DNA from: Streptosporangiaceae bacterium
GTDB lineage: Bacteria > Actinomycetota > Actinomycetes > Streptosporangiales > Streptosporangiaceae
Direction of reading: 5' to 3'
Assembly (NCBI GenBank): GCA_019246795.1
Contig: JAFAPY010000368.1
Location: 1 to 32,745 of the forward strand
DNA length: 32,745 nucleotides
Made by a program: the position numbers and the translations under genes
In this document: one piece after another, positions 7,669-15,409 of the stretch
How the letters are laid out: each line of letters opens with the position of its first letter
Position numbering within the stretch: position 1 is the first letter of the stretch
Notes under the pieces: generated by a model
Databases searched by the model: none
Seen by the model: the letters and a program-made list of their open reading frames with translations, nothing else
Told to the model about the DNA's origin: nothing

Positions 7669-8288
7669 GTGTCGGCATCGGCCGGGTACAGGCGCTCGTG
7701 CCGCGGGCCGTTGCCGTGCCGCGGCACGTAGCGCTGCCCGCGCGGCGGCACGGGCCGTTGCCCGTGCGGCTGCACGTGGCGTGGCAGCGGGCTGTCCTCG
7801 GCCTCCCCGACGATCCCGGAGACCGCCGCTTCCCCGGCAGCGACCGCGCTGCCCCGCTCTCCGGCCAGGAACACCCACTTCTTGTAGGAGAAGTAGCGGA
7901 AGATCGTGCCGAGCCCGGTTCCCACCACGCTCGCTGCGTTATAGGCCAGCGCCGACCTCAGCCCCAGCCCGTAGGTGGTGAACGCGATGACGACCTCGGC
8001 GATGGCCAGGCCGACGACGTTGAGCGCGACAAACAGCGTCCCCTCGCGCAGCAGCGCCTGGTTGACCCGGTGCCGGAACGTCCAGAACCGGCTGCCCAGG
8101 TAGGTCGCCACGGTGGCGGCGGCGATGGAGAGTCCCTTGGAGACCAACGGCCCGACACCCAGCGCGACGTGCAGGTAGGCCGCGCCGCCGAGGTCGATGA
8201 CCGCTCCGATCAGCCCGACGACGCCGAACTTGGCCAGCTCGGGGAGCAGCTCGGCGAAGCGGCGGTAAAGGCCCGCCATGCTGGCCAT
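7656..8288 (-). CDS. GtrA-family membrane protein
   Basis: A 210-residue protein with the four-helix GtrA domain (about 15-140): FGVVGLIGAVIDLGGAAYLH, LSIAAATVATYLGSRFWTF, FVALNVVGLAIAEVVIAF and the final helix ending RYFSYKKWVF. GtrA proteins are thought to help move polyprenyl-phosphate-linked sugars across the membrane. The C-terminal 60 residues are an unusual His/Arg/Pro/Gly-rich tail with repeated PRHGxxxRH/PRGQR units, likely cytoplasmic and disordered. ATG 8288 is chosen because GAGGAGG lies ten bases upstream; ATG 8279 is the alternative. M. tuberculosis Rv3277 occupies the same place next to purK. Confidence 0.88.
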   Translation of the reverse strand: MASMAGLYRRFAELLPELAKFGVVGLIGAVIDLGGAAYLHVALGVGPLVSKGLSIAAATVATYLGSRFWTFRHRVNQALLREGTLFVALNVVGLAIAEVVIAFTTYGLGLRSALAYNAASVVGTGLGTIFRYFSYKKWVFLAGERGSAVAAGEAAVSGIVGEAEDSPLPRHVQPHGQRPVPPRGQRYVPRHGNGPRHERLYPADADTPRR

Positions 8289-8426
8289 ACCAGACGGTCC
8301 TCCTCGCGATGGCGCCCGCGGCCCGCGCGCGCCCCGGTGCTGCCCGCACGCGCAGACCCGGCCCATGCTACCGGCCGCGGCACGGTGCCGCCTGCACCTT
8401 CCCCTGAGCGCACGCGGGAAACGGCG

Positions 8427-8456
8427 CAACGCTCGCCGGCTGCCCGGCGAGCGTTG
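8427..8456. promoter_or_regulatory. Perfect 13-bp inverted repeat upstream of purK
   Basis: CAACGCTCGCCGG (8427-8439) and its exact complement (8444-8456) flank the loop CTGC. It lies in the divergent gtrA/purK intergenic space, about 38 bases upstream of the purK -10 box. No T run follows on the + strand. On the - strand the T run precedes rather than follows it. An operator, upstream element or RNA hairpin are all possible. Confidence 0.65.
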
Positions 8457-8493
8457 GAAAAACCATGAGCCCGAACGAGCCCGCTGCGTTGCG

Positions 8494-8499
8494 GATAAT
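8494..8499 (+). promoter_or_regulatory. Candidate -10 box of purK
   Basis: GATAAT lies seven bases before GTG 8507, favouring that codon as a leaderless start over ATG 8465, which is upstream of the box. Confidence 0.5.
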
Positions 8500-8506
8500 A
8501 GAGCCC

Positions 8507-9666
8507 GTGAGCGGTTCCGCGGATGTCCCGGTGGTGGGCATGGTCGGCGGCGGGCAGCTTGCCAGGATGACGTGCCAGGCCGCCATCTCCCTCGGCATCT
8601 GGTTCCGGGTCCTGGCCGGATCGGCGGCCGACAGCGCCGCACAGGCCTGTGCCGGGACGCGGCTCGGGAACTACCGCCTGCTGGAGGACCTGCGGGACTT
8701 CGCGGCCGGGTGCGACGTGGTCACCTTCGACCACGAGCACGTGCCCGGCGGGCACCTCGACGCGCTGGAGCGCGAAGGCATCCAGTTGCGGCCGGGCGCC
8801 GCCGCGCTGCGCTTCACCCAGGACAAGCTGGCCATGCGGCAGCGGCTGTCCGGCCTGGGTGTCGCCTGCCCCGCTTTCGCATCCGTGCGCGACCTCGCCG
8901 GGGTCGAGCAGTTCGCCGCGGGCAGGTGGCCGGTGGTGCTCAAGGCGGTCAGCGGCGGCTACGACGGCAAGGGCGTCTGGGTGTGCCACACGCCCGCGGA
9001 GGCCGCCGTCGTGCTCGGGCACGGGCTCCCGCTGCTCGCCGAGGAATACGTCGCGTTCGATCGCGAGCTCGCGGTCCTGGCGGCGCGCTCGCCGCACCGG
9101 CAGGGCGCGGCGTACCCGGTGGCGCACACCGAGCAGCGGGACGGCATCTGCCGCGAGGTGGTCGCGCCCGCGCCCGGCCTGGCACCCGGCCGCGCAGCCG
9201 AGGCCCAGCAGCTTGCCCTGCGGATCGCCGAACAGCTCGACGTGACCGGGCTGCTCGCCGTCGAGCTGTTCGAGACGACGGACGGGCTGGTCGTCAACGA
9301 GCTGGCCATGCGCCCGCATAACACCGGGCACTGGACGATCGAGGGGGCACGCACCTCCCAGTTCGAACAGCACCTGCGCGCGGTGCTGGACCTGCCGCTC
9401 GGTTCCCCGGCGCCGACCGCCCCGGTCACCGTGACGGCCAACGTGCTCGGCGGCGACCCTGACATCGGCGACCGGGCCGCCATCTACCACAGGTACGCCC
9501 ACGTGATGGCTGCCAACCCCGCGGTCAAGGTGCACATGTACGCCAAGCAGCCGCGTCCCGGCCGTAAGATCGGCCACGTCACGGTGACCGGCGACGATCC
9601 CGGCGACCTGCTGGACCGGGCCCGCCGCGCCGCCGGCTACCTGCGCTGGGGCAAGGAGGACGGCCA

Positions 9667-9670
<4 letters not shown>
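8507..9670 (+). CDS. purK: N5-carboxyaminoimidazole ribonucleotide synthase (PurK)
   Basis: A 387-residue ATP-grasp enzyme that converts AIR, ATP and bicarbonate to N5-CAIR in de novo purine synthesis. The N-terminal [13 protein letters not shown] is the PurK pre-ATP-grasp motif. [17 protein letters not shown] is the ATP-binding Gly-rich loop. The C part has [44 protein letters not shown], with the metal-binding Glu and Asn. GTG 8507 starts close to the conserved motif and has a GATAAT box just upstream; ATG 8465 would add 14 residues. The TGA overlaps the GTG of purE (GTGA at 9667-9670), so the two enzymes are translationally coupled. Confidence 0.95.
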
Positions 9671-10176
<506 letters not shown>

Positions 10177-10181
10177 GACAG

Positions 10182-10210
10182 CCGGAACCTCCCTGTCGCT
10201 GACGTTCCGG
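10182..10210 (+). terminator. Hairpin after purE
   Basis: CCGGAAC (10182-10188) and GTTCCGG (10204-10210) form a 7-bp stem six bases after the purE stop. The loop is 15 bases and there is no T tract. Confidence 0.4.
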
Positions 10211-10273
10211 TGCATGCCGCTCAGCCCCCACGGGCTCCCATACGCGACAGCGGCCGAAATCTATGCTGGCCAC

Positions 10274-10302
10274 TTGCTTTTATCGTAACCAAGTTCGATA
10301 AT
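10274..10302 (+). promoter_or_regulatory. Consensus-like promoter of a broken small gene
   Basis: TTGCTT (10274-10279), a 17-base spacer and GATAAT (10297-10302) form one of the best sigma-70-type promoters in the window. A Shine-Dalgarno AAGGGAGGT follows at 10312-10320, then ATG 10322 and GTG 10325. Confidence 0.55.
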
Positions 10303-10321
10303 ATCAGGATGAAGGGAGGTC

Positions 10322-10570
10322 ATGGTGGCGGAGCCGATGGCGGCGGCGAAGCGGCGCGCGGCGGCGCGAGCTCACCGAGGATGAGACGGCCGCGGCGAGG
10401 CTCACGGCTGGTATTCGTGCCGCTTACACGGCTGCCGCCTATGCGGCTCTGCAAAGACTCCCAGGATACCCCCAGGTTCGTGGACTATACAGGCAGGCAG
10501 GGCTCGGACAATCGGCTGCCAGCCGCGATTGCGGCCGGGAGTCCGGGTTAAAAACGCAACTGAATACGTA
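10322..10570 (+). pseudogene. Frameshifted small ORF, unknown
   Basis: The 482 bases between purE and the glycosidase hold no intact gene. From ATG 10322 or GTG 10325, placed after a good ribosome binding site, translation reads an Ala/Arg-rich peptide and stops at 10382. A shifted frame stays open to 10570 and reads RRELTEDETAAARLTAGIRA, then a stretch containing YAALQRLPGYPQVRGLYRQ. That frame has protein-like composition but no start codon. A one- or two-base shift in the GCG-rich run at about 10338-10368 would join them into a protein of about 80 residues. I do not recognise the family. A sequencing error in the GC-rich run is an alternative. Confidence 0.3.
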
Positions 10571-10658
10571 GGTTTCCCTTGACGCGAAACGCTTCCTCTC
10601 GCACCGCGGGCCTTGCCCTCACGTGTGGTAACGATGCCTTCTTAGAGGATGCGGTCTT

Positions 10659-11975
10659 ATGAGGTACACGTCCAAGCATAAGGTCATCGCGGGTATCGCC
10701 GCAGCGGTGCTGCTGAGCGGCGGCGCTGGGCTTGCCTCAACGAGGCTGACAGCCGCAACTGCTGTTGTGACGAGCACGGCCGCGCCACCGGTCAAGGTGG
10801 TGGGCAATCACATAGTCAATGCGCAGACGGGCGCGGTCATCCAGCTCCACGGGGTGAATGAGTCGTCATGGGTGAACGACTGCGCCAACAGCCCTAATTA
10901 CTGGAACGGTACCGTCGCCGAAGCCGCACAACCCGCCACGTGGACCGGGATCAATGCCATCCGCATCCACATAAACGAGGACTGCTGGCTGGGGCTTAAT
11001 AACCTGCCCAGGGACTACTCGGCTGCCAGCTACCGAAACGCGATAAAGACGGCAGTCAGCGATGCGAACGCCGCTGGGTTGGAAGTGGACCTGACCCTGG
11101 GGTGGTCCGCTCCGGGCACCACTCAGTCTCTGGGGCAGAATACCATGATCGACGCCAGCCACGGTCCGGCGTTGTGGGATTCCGTGGCCTCGGTGTTCGG
11201 TAGGAACCTGGCCGTTATCTTCGAGCTTTACAACGAGCCGCGCCCCGACCATGGGCAAGACGACGCTGCCGCCGCCGAGTGCGTCAAGAATGGCGGCCCT
11301 GCCGGAACGTGCGCGCCATTCGCGACTGCGGGGATGCAGGCCATCACCGACGACGTGCGAAAGGCTGGCGCGGAGAACATCATCCTGGAAGGCGGCCCGC
11401 ATTCCGAGGAGGACCCGCACCTGTGGAATACCTATGAGGTCACCGATCCCCTGCATGATGTCGCCGCAGCCTGGCACGTTTATCCCCGCGGCTCATGCCA
11501 TACCCTGTCGTGCTGGACTGGTGACGTTAAGCCGGTCGCGGATCAGGTGCCGGTTATCGCATCTGAGGTCGGGGATCAGGTGAGCGCGGGCGCCTGCTCC
11601 GACAGCTATCCCTTGCAGGCCGCCGACTGGATGGACGGCACCGATCACGGTGCTATCTCTCCCGTGGCGTTCGTCTGGGACACACATTTTGGCGGCTGTG
11701 ACAACATGCTCGCCAATTTCAACGGCACGCCGACCAGCTATGGCAGTGTGTGGAAGAGCGCCTTCGCGGTTTCATTGGGCAGTTCCCCGCCCCCGCCGAC
11801 TAATGCCCCGGCCACGGCTGCCAGTGCCCCGGCGGGGCACAATGGTCGGTGTGCCGGCTACCGAATGAGGGGCAGGCACCGTCATCGGCATAGGGCGCGC
11901 TGGGTCAGCCGAACGGCCGATCGCCCAGGTCCGGCGTGCGGGAGATGGAACGGCCCTCCCACCGGCCTCTCCTAA
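10659..11975 (+). CDS. Secreted GH5-family glycoside hydrolase with atypical C-terminus
   Basis: The 438-residue product starts with a signal peptide (basic n-region, hydrophobic AGIAAAVLLSGGAGLA, likely cleaved near residues 30-40). A GH5 (cellulase-type) TIM barrel follows, about 45-375. Conserved points are IRIH with Arg102, YNEP with acid/base Glu193, AWHVY with His273, SEVGD with nucleophile Glu303, and Trp340. Substrate is probably a beta-1,4-glucan or mannan. A short Pro/Ala/Thr linker (376-392) normally leads to a carbohydrate-binding module. Here it runs into a 46-residue Arg/His/Gly-rich tail unlike secreted domains, so the module has probably been lost to a rearrangement. Base composition is less GC-rich than in the neighbours. 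Shine-Dalgarno AGAGGA precedes ATG 10659. Confidence 0.85.
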   Translation: MRYTSKHKVIAGIAAAVLLSGGAGLASTRLTAATAVVTSTAAPPVKVVGNHIVNAQTGAVIQLHGVNESSWVNDCANSPNYWNGTVAEAAQPATWTGINAIRIHINEDCWLGLNNLPRDYSAASYRNAIKTAVSDANAAGLEVDLTLGWSAPGTTQSLGQNTMIDASHGPALWDSVASVFGRNLAVIFELYNEPRPDHGQDDAAAAECVKNGGPAGTCAPFATAGMQAITDDVRKAGAENIILEGGPHSEEDPHLWNTYEVTDPLHDVAAAWHVYPRGSCHTLSCWTGDVKPVADQVPVIASEVGDQVSAGACSDSYPLQAADWMDGTDHGAISPVAFVWDTHFGGCDNMLANFNGTPTSYGSVWKSAFAVSLGSSPPPPTNAPATAASAPAGHNGRCAGYRMRGRHRHRHRARWVSRTADRPGPACGRWNGPPTGLS

Positions 11976-12002
11976 CGCGAGAATCTTTCGCATTTTGGCC
12001 TC

Positions 12003-12475
12003 GCCGGGTTAAAGTGCCCGCATGCGACTGGGTGGCCGGGATCGCGGGTGCCGCCGTGCTCCCCGCAGCGGTGGCGCGGCGCAACCGCAGGCGCGCCATG
12101 CTGCTGACCACGACCGCGGTCACGGTGGCGGTGTTCCTCGCGATCGCGGCGGTGCACAATGTCATCTTCATCGGCTGCGCCCTGGCCGTGGAGGGGTTCG
12201 TCCTGCTGGCCGGCCTCCCGGTGTCACTGGACTGGTCGGAGCTGCACGCCGGGCCGCAGCGGGCAGGTACCGCCGCCGGGTTCCTCCTTCTCGCCGGGAA
12301 CCTCGGCGGCACGGTGTTCGTGCTGATCATCCAGGCGGTGATCGGCAACCCTTACCTCGCGCTGTCCGCCATGTCGGCCATCGCGTTGCCGGGCCTGGCG
12401 CTGGCCGCACGTCTGCCCGCTCGGGTCACCCCCGGTGAAGCTGACCAGGTTGGCACCGTGACGGCGGCGCTGTAG
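12003..12475 (+). pseudogene. C-terminal fragment of an MFS transporter
   Basis: From about 12030 the frame reads GIAGAAVLPAAVARRNRRRA, then several hydrophobic helices and LLLAGNLGGTVFVLIIQAVIG, ending at TAG 12475. This is the last four or five helices of a drug-type major facilitator. The cytoplasmic connector with basic RRNRRRA and the GTAAGFLLLAGNLGG helix are typical. The N-terminal two thirds are missing. Upstream sequence joins directly to the altered tail of the glycosidase gene, so 11840-12030 is a probable breakpoint. The fragment has no credible start or ribosome binding site. Confidence 0.7.
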
Positions 12476-12536
12476 CGTCGATAAGCGTCGCCGTTGCCGG
12501 GAGTCGCATGCAACCTGCGCACTGGCCTGCGGCTCG

Positions 12537-13493
12537 TCAGACGCCGTGCCGCGGCCGCAGCACGGGCGGGAACGGGTCCAGATAGCTCTGGCTCGCCAGC
12601 CAGGGCAGCCCGCCGCCGCTGGCATAGTGGGCGAGCAGCGCGACCGGCACCCCGAGCGGCATCTCGCCGCGCCGGTACGCGCCGATCCTGGCGACCAGGT
12701 CGGCCCGGCGGGGCCGGTCCAGCTCCCGGCTCACCCGGCTGAACGCGTGCAGCAGCGCGTTGGCGTGGCGGCCCCGGGTAGGCCGGACCGCCAGTGCGGC
12801 AAGGAACAAGTCCTGGTAGGCCGCCGCGGTCCGCTCGCGCGGGGCGCTGCCCGCCGCGGCGACCACCCGGCCCGCCTGCCGGTAGCGCACCGGGTCGTGC
12901 GACAGCAGCTGCAGCTTGTGCCGCGCGTGGAAGCCGACGAGGTCCCGTGGCTGCCACGGTCCCGACAGCAAGCCGCGCAGCCGCGCGGCGGCGAACACCC
13001 TTTCGGTGAACGCCTCGCGCAGCACCCCGTCGTTCAGCCGTCCCTCCTCCTCGGCGGCCAGCAGCGGGTATGCCGCCAGCACCCGCGCCGCGTACAGGCC
13101 GCGGCCAGCGCGATCCGCGGGCTGGCCGTTGTCCGCGTACCGCGGGATACCGCCGATTCCGCAGCTCGGCGACTTCGCCTTGAACACGTAGCCGTCCAGG
13201 CCCGCGGGCAGCGGCAGCGCGGCCATGGCCGCGGTATGGTCGGCGGTGCCGCTCCGGTTGACCAGCCGTCCGCCGGCGGTCAGCCGGATCGCCTCCCGGG
13301 GGACGCCGAGCCCGATCTCCACCTCCGGGCAGTACGGCACCCAGTCGACGTAGCCGTCCAGCTCGTCGGCGAGGAACCGGTACCGCTTGTGCCCGCCGTT
13401 GAACCGGACCTCCGCGCCGAGCAGGCAGCTCGACACGCCCAGCCGCGGCCGGCCGGCCAGCTCCGGGCCTGGCCCGCTGCGCAGCTCCCCCAT
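12537..13493 (-). CDS. DUF523-DUF1722 fusion protein (YbgA-like)
   Basis: A 318-residue cytoplasmic protein. The N-terminal DUF523 domain (about 15-150) has Cys23 in GVSSCLLGAEVRFNGGHK, Cys55 in YCPEVEIGLGVPRE and Cys111 in KSPSCGIGG. Three cysteines at these places bind a [4Fe-4S] cluster in the thiouracil desulfurase TudS, also a DUF523 protein. The C-terminal DUF1722 domain (about 180-310), with FHARHKLQLLSH, is the YbgA part. A role in removing sulfur from thiolated nucleobases or another Fe-S reaction is inferred, not shown. ATG 13493 is the only start close to the conserved strand. The gene is divergent from the small gene at 13643. Confidence 0.87.
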   Translation of the reverse strand: MGELRSGPGPELAGRPRLGVSSCLLGAEVRFNGGHKRYRFLADELDGYVDWVPYCPEVEIGLGVPREAIRLTAGGRLVNRSGTADHTAAMAALPLPAGLDGYVFKAKSPSCGIGGIPRYADNGQPADRAGRGLYAARVLAAYPLLAAEEEGRLNDGVLREAFTERVFAAARLRGLLSGPWQPRDLVGFHARHKLQLLSHDPVRYRQAGRVVAAAGSAPRERTAAAYQDLFLAALAVRPTRGRHANALLHAFSRVSRELDRPRRADLVARIGAYRRGEMPLGVPVALLAHYASGGGLPWLASQSYLDPFPPVLRPRHGV

Positions 13494-13599
13494 GACGCCA
13501 GGTTCTCACATCGTGTATGACGGAACGAACCGCCGGTTCCGGCACCGCACAAACCCCGCCATCCCCGCCGGGTGCCCAGGCATTAAGTGCGCTGCGAGC

Positions 13600-13621
13600 G
13601 GCTATCACTGCAGTGATAGCC
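13600..13621. promoter_or_regulatory. Perfect 22-bp palindrome (operator candidate)
   Basis: The half-site GGCTATCACTG is followed directly by its exact complement. The centre of symmetry is between 13610 and 13611. It lies 21 bases before ATG 13643, between that gene and the divergent DUF523-DUF1722 gene. The symmetry and the TATCAC/GTGATA arms suit a dimeric helix-turn-helix repressor. No regulator gene is adjacent. Confidence 0.75.
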
Positions 13622-13642
13622 AACCTCACACCTGGAGCGCCG

Positions 13643-13840
13643 ATGACTGGCTCTGATCACTACCGCACGGCGGAACAGCTCGTGGCCGAGGCTCACAAGC
13701 ACCTCGGCCACGGGGACGGGCAGAGCACTGCAGCCCTCTGGGCCGCTGTGGCCCAGGTACACGCCACCCTGGCCCTGGCCGCCGCGGCCACAGCGGGAAA
13801 TTCAGGCCCGCAACCTCCCGAGGCCGGGGCGCGGCATTGA
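13643..13840 (+). CDS. Small conserved-type actinobacterial protein, unknown function
   Basis: A 65-residue acidic to neutral protein: HYRTAEQLVAEAHKHLGHGD, then AALWAAVAQVHATLALAAAATA. The pattern TAEQLLxEA...AQVHATLALAAA is familiar from many small actinobacterial and phage/ICE proteins of unknown function. It is probably an all-helical pair. ATG 13643 is chosen because GGAG lies five bases upstream and the conserved part starts right there. The frame upstream to 13517 is Pro/Ala-rich and crosses the palindrome. Its location beside gene remnants and a strong operator-like palindrome suggests a leftover or cargo of a mobile element. Confidence 0.6.
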   Translation: MTGSDHYRTAEQLVAEAHKHLGHGDGQSTAALWAAVAQVHATLALAAAATAGNSGPQPPEAGARH

Positions 13841-13968
13841 CAGGCCAGGGACACACAAGGCGATAGCTGTCCGGCCTGCGGAAGGACGCGTCACGGGCGA
13901 GGTCGCCCGCCGGTCACGGGTCCGCGCGCGACCACGCTGGACCTCACCCGCGTCGGATGATGTGCGGC

Positions 13969-14187
13969 TCAGTCCTCGCCGGTGTCCCCGGGCGTGGGCA
14001 GCACCACCTCCGCCTGCCCCGGAGCCGGCAGCACCAGCTTGAGGTGCGTCGCAGGCCCGTCGTTCGGGTACTCGGCCAGCTGCTCGCCGGTGAAGGTGAT
14101 CCGACGCATGCGCGGGGTGAGCTGGCTGATGTCCGCCACGGTGACCTCGTGAAATGTCGGAGCCGGGCGGCGCCTTGGGGTTGTCAT
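13969..14187 (-). pseudogene. N-terminal fragment of a siderophore-interacting (FAD-binding) protein
   Basis: The 72 codons read FHEVTVADISQLTPRMRRIT, then FTGEQLAEYPNDGPATHLKL and VLPAPGQ. This is the start of the FAD-binding barrel of siderophore-interacting ferric reductases, which are normally about 240-290 residues. The frame stops at 13969. The sequence beyond the stop does not resume the family (no RxYTVR flavin motif), so the 3' three quarters are gone rather than frameshifted. ATG 14187 is intact, with a weak GGAAG ten bases upstream. It is unlikely to be functional. Confidence 0.7.
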
Positions 14188-14376
14188 GACGTCTTGCTTC
14201 CAGGTCGTTAATGGGCTATTGCTGCCGGCCGGCTTGCAGGGACCGGTCGCACCGCGGCAACCGTCGGGTCAACCACTGCGAACACCGGACTCCAGGACCG
14301 GCATTCCCCGGTGCTGCCGCGACACGGCCCATCGATGACGATCAGGGCGCGGTCCGCGTGACTTCGGCCGCGGGCC

Positions 14377-15240
14377 TCAGGCGACCTGGACCGACCGCTT
14401 GGCCAGCCCGAACCAGTAGCCGGAGATCGTGGTGACCGGCCGCGGGCCGTCCGCAGCGCCGAGCGTGACGAACAGCGGCGCGTAGTGCTCGGTGGTCGGA
14501 TGCGCGTAACGCGCTCCGGGCGCACCGCGGAATCCCGCCAGCGTGTCCACCTCGCCGGCGTCGAGCGCCTGCGCCGCCCAGTGGTCGAACTCCGACGACC
14601 AGCTCGGCGGCGGCGCGTTGTACCGGAAGTCGTGGATGTAGGGCAGCCCGTGGGTGAGGAACCCGCTGCCGATGATCAGCACCCCCTCGTCGCGCAGCGG
14701 AGCGAGCGCCCGGCCGACCCGCAGCAGCCGCTGCGGTTGCAGGCTCGGCATCGAGATCTGCAGCACCGGGATGTCGGCCTGCGGATACATCACGGTCAGC
14801 GGCACGTACGCACCATGGTCCAGGCCCCGGCGGGGCAGGTCGGTCACCGTCTCGGTTCCGGCGAGCAGCGCCCGGACCCTGCCGGCGAGCTGGGGAGCGC
14901 CCGGAGCCGGATAGGTCGCCCGGTAGTAGCGCTCGGGGAAGCCCCAGAAGTCATAGGTCAGCGGCGCCGCGTCGGCGGTCGCCCCGATCGTCAGCGGCGC
15001 GGCCTCCCAGTGCGCCGACACGATGAGGATCGCGCTGGGCCGGGGCAGCGCCCGCGCCCACGCTTCCAGCTGCACCACCCACAACGGGTCATCGACCAGC
15101 GGCGGAGCCCCGTGGCCCATATAGATGGACGGCATCCGGCCCGGGGCGATGGCGGTGGCCGCGCGCTGTTCGACTCGGGCTGCCGCATCCTCCGGCACCG
15201 GCTCATGATCGGGGCGTTCCCCGTTCAGTTCCTCGTCCAT
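14377..15240 (-). CDS. Class III extradiol ring-cleavage dioxygenase family (DODA/YgiD-like)
   Basis: A 287-residue LigB-superfamily protein. The conserved set begins at residue 36: SIYMGHGAPPL (His43), ILIVSAHWE (His77), LDHGAYVPL (His142), GSGFLTHGL (His197) and TTEHYAPLFVTLGAA (His252). These correspond to the metal ligands and catalytic histidines of plant and bacterial DOPA 4,5-dioxygenase relatives such as E. coli YgiD. It probably binds Zn or Fe in the cytoplasm; the natural substrate is unknown. The 35-residue acidic N-terminal extension is unusual, but ATG 15240 has GGAG five bases upstream. That ribosome binding site is duplicated: an 11-base repeat gives a second SD-ATG at 15251 that opens an overlapping eight-residue frame. 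Confidence 0.85.
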   Translation of the reverse strand: MDEELNGERPDHEPVPEDAAARVEQRAATAIAPGRMPSIYMGHGAPPLVDDPLWVVQLEAWARALPRPSAILIVSAHWEAAPLTIGATADAAPLTYDFWGFPERYYRATYPAPGAPQLAGRVRALLAGTETVTDLPRRGLDHGAYVPLTVMYPQADIPVLQISMPSLQPQRLLRVGRALAPLRDEGVLIIGSGFLTHGLPYIHDFRYNAPPPSWSSEFDHWAAQALDAGEVDTLAGFRGAPGARYAHPTTEHYAPLFVTLGAADGPRPVTTISGYWFGLAKRSVQVA

Positions 15241-15302
15241 GCTGGCTCCATGCTGGCTCCGTGCTGTGCCGCCTGCTGTTGTGAGCAACCTAACGCGTGC
15301 TC

Positions 15303-15340
15303 GGCGGCACGACCAGGACCGGGCGGCACGACCAGGACCG
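15303..15340. repeat. Exact 19-bp tandem duplication
   Basis: GGCGGCACGACCAGGACCG occurs twice in direct contact (15303-15321, 15322-15340). It sits just upstream of a TAGGGT -10-like box (15352-15357) in the divergent space between the dioxygenase and rhodanese-CBS genes. Confidence 0.85.
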
Positions 15341-15351
15341 GGCGCTACGTT

Positions 15352-15357
15352 TAGGGT
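15352..15357 (+). promoter_or_regulatory. Candidate -10 box of the rhodanese-CBS gene
   Basis: TAGGGT suits actinobacterial housekeeping promoters. It would leave a leader of about 45 bases containing Shine-Dalgarno GAGAGGAAG before ATG 15410. No clear -35 is seen within the duplicated sequence. Confidence 0.4.
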
Positions 15358-15409
15358 AAGTGGCTGACGGCCGCGGCGGCCGCTTGGCCCGGGGTGAGAG
15401 GAAGTAGCG

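Noticed and set aside
10210-10551. 113-codon frame after purE
   Set aside because: Its start overlaps the purE hairpin. The promoter and ribosome site at 10274-10320 lie inside it, and its sequence is low-complexity Gly/Arg/Pro. Another frame looks more protein-like.
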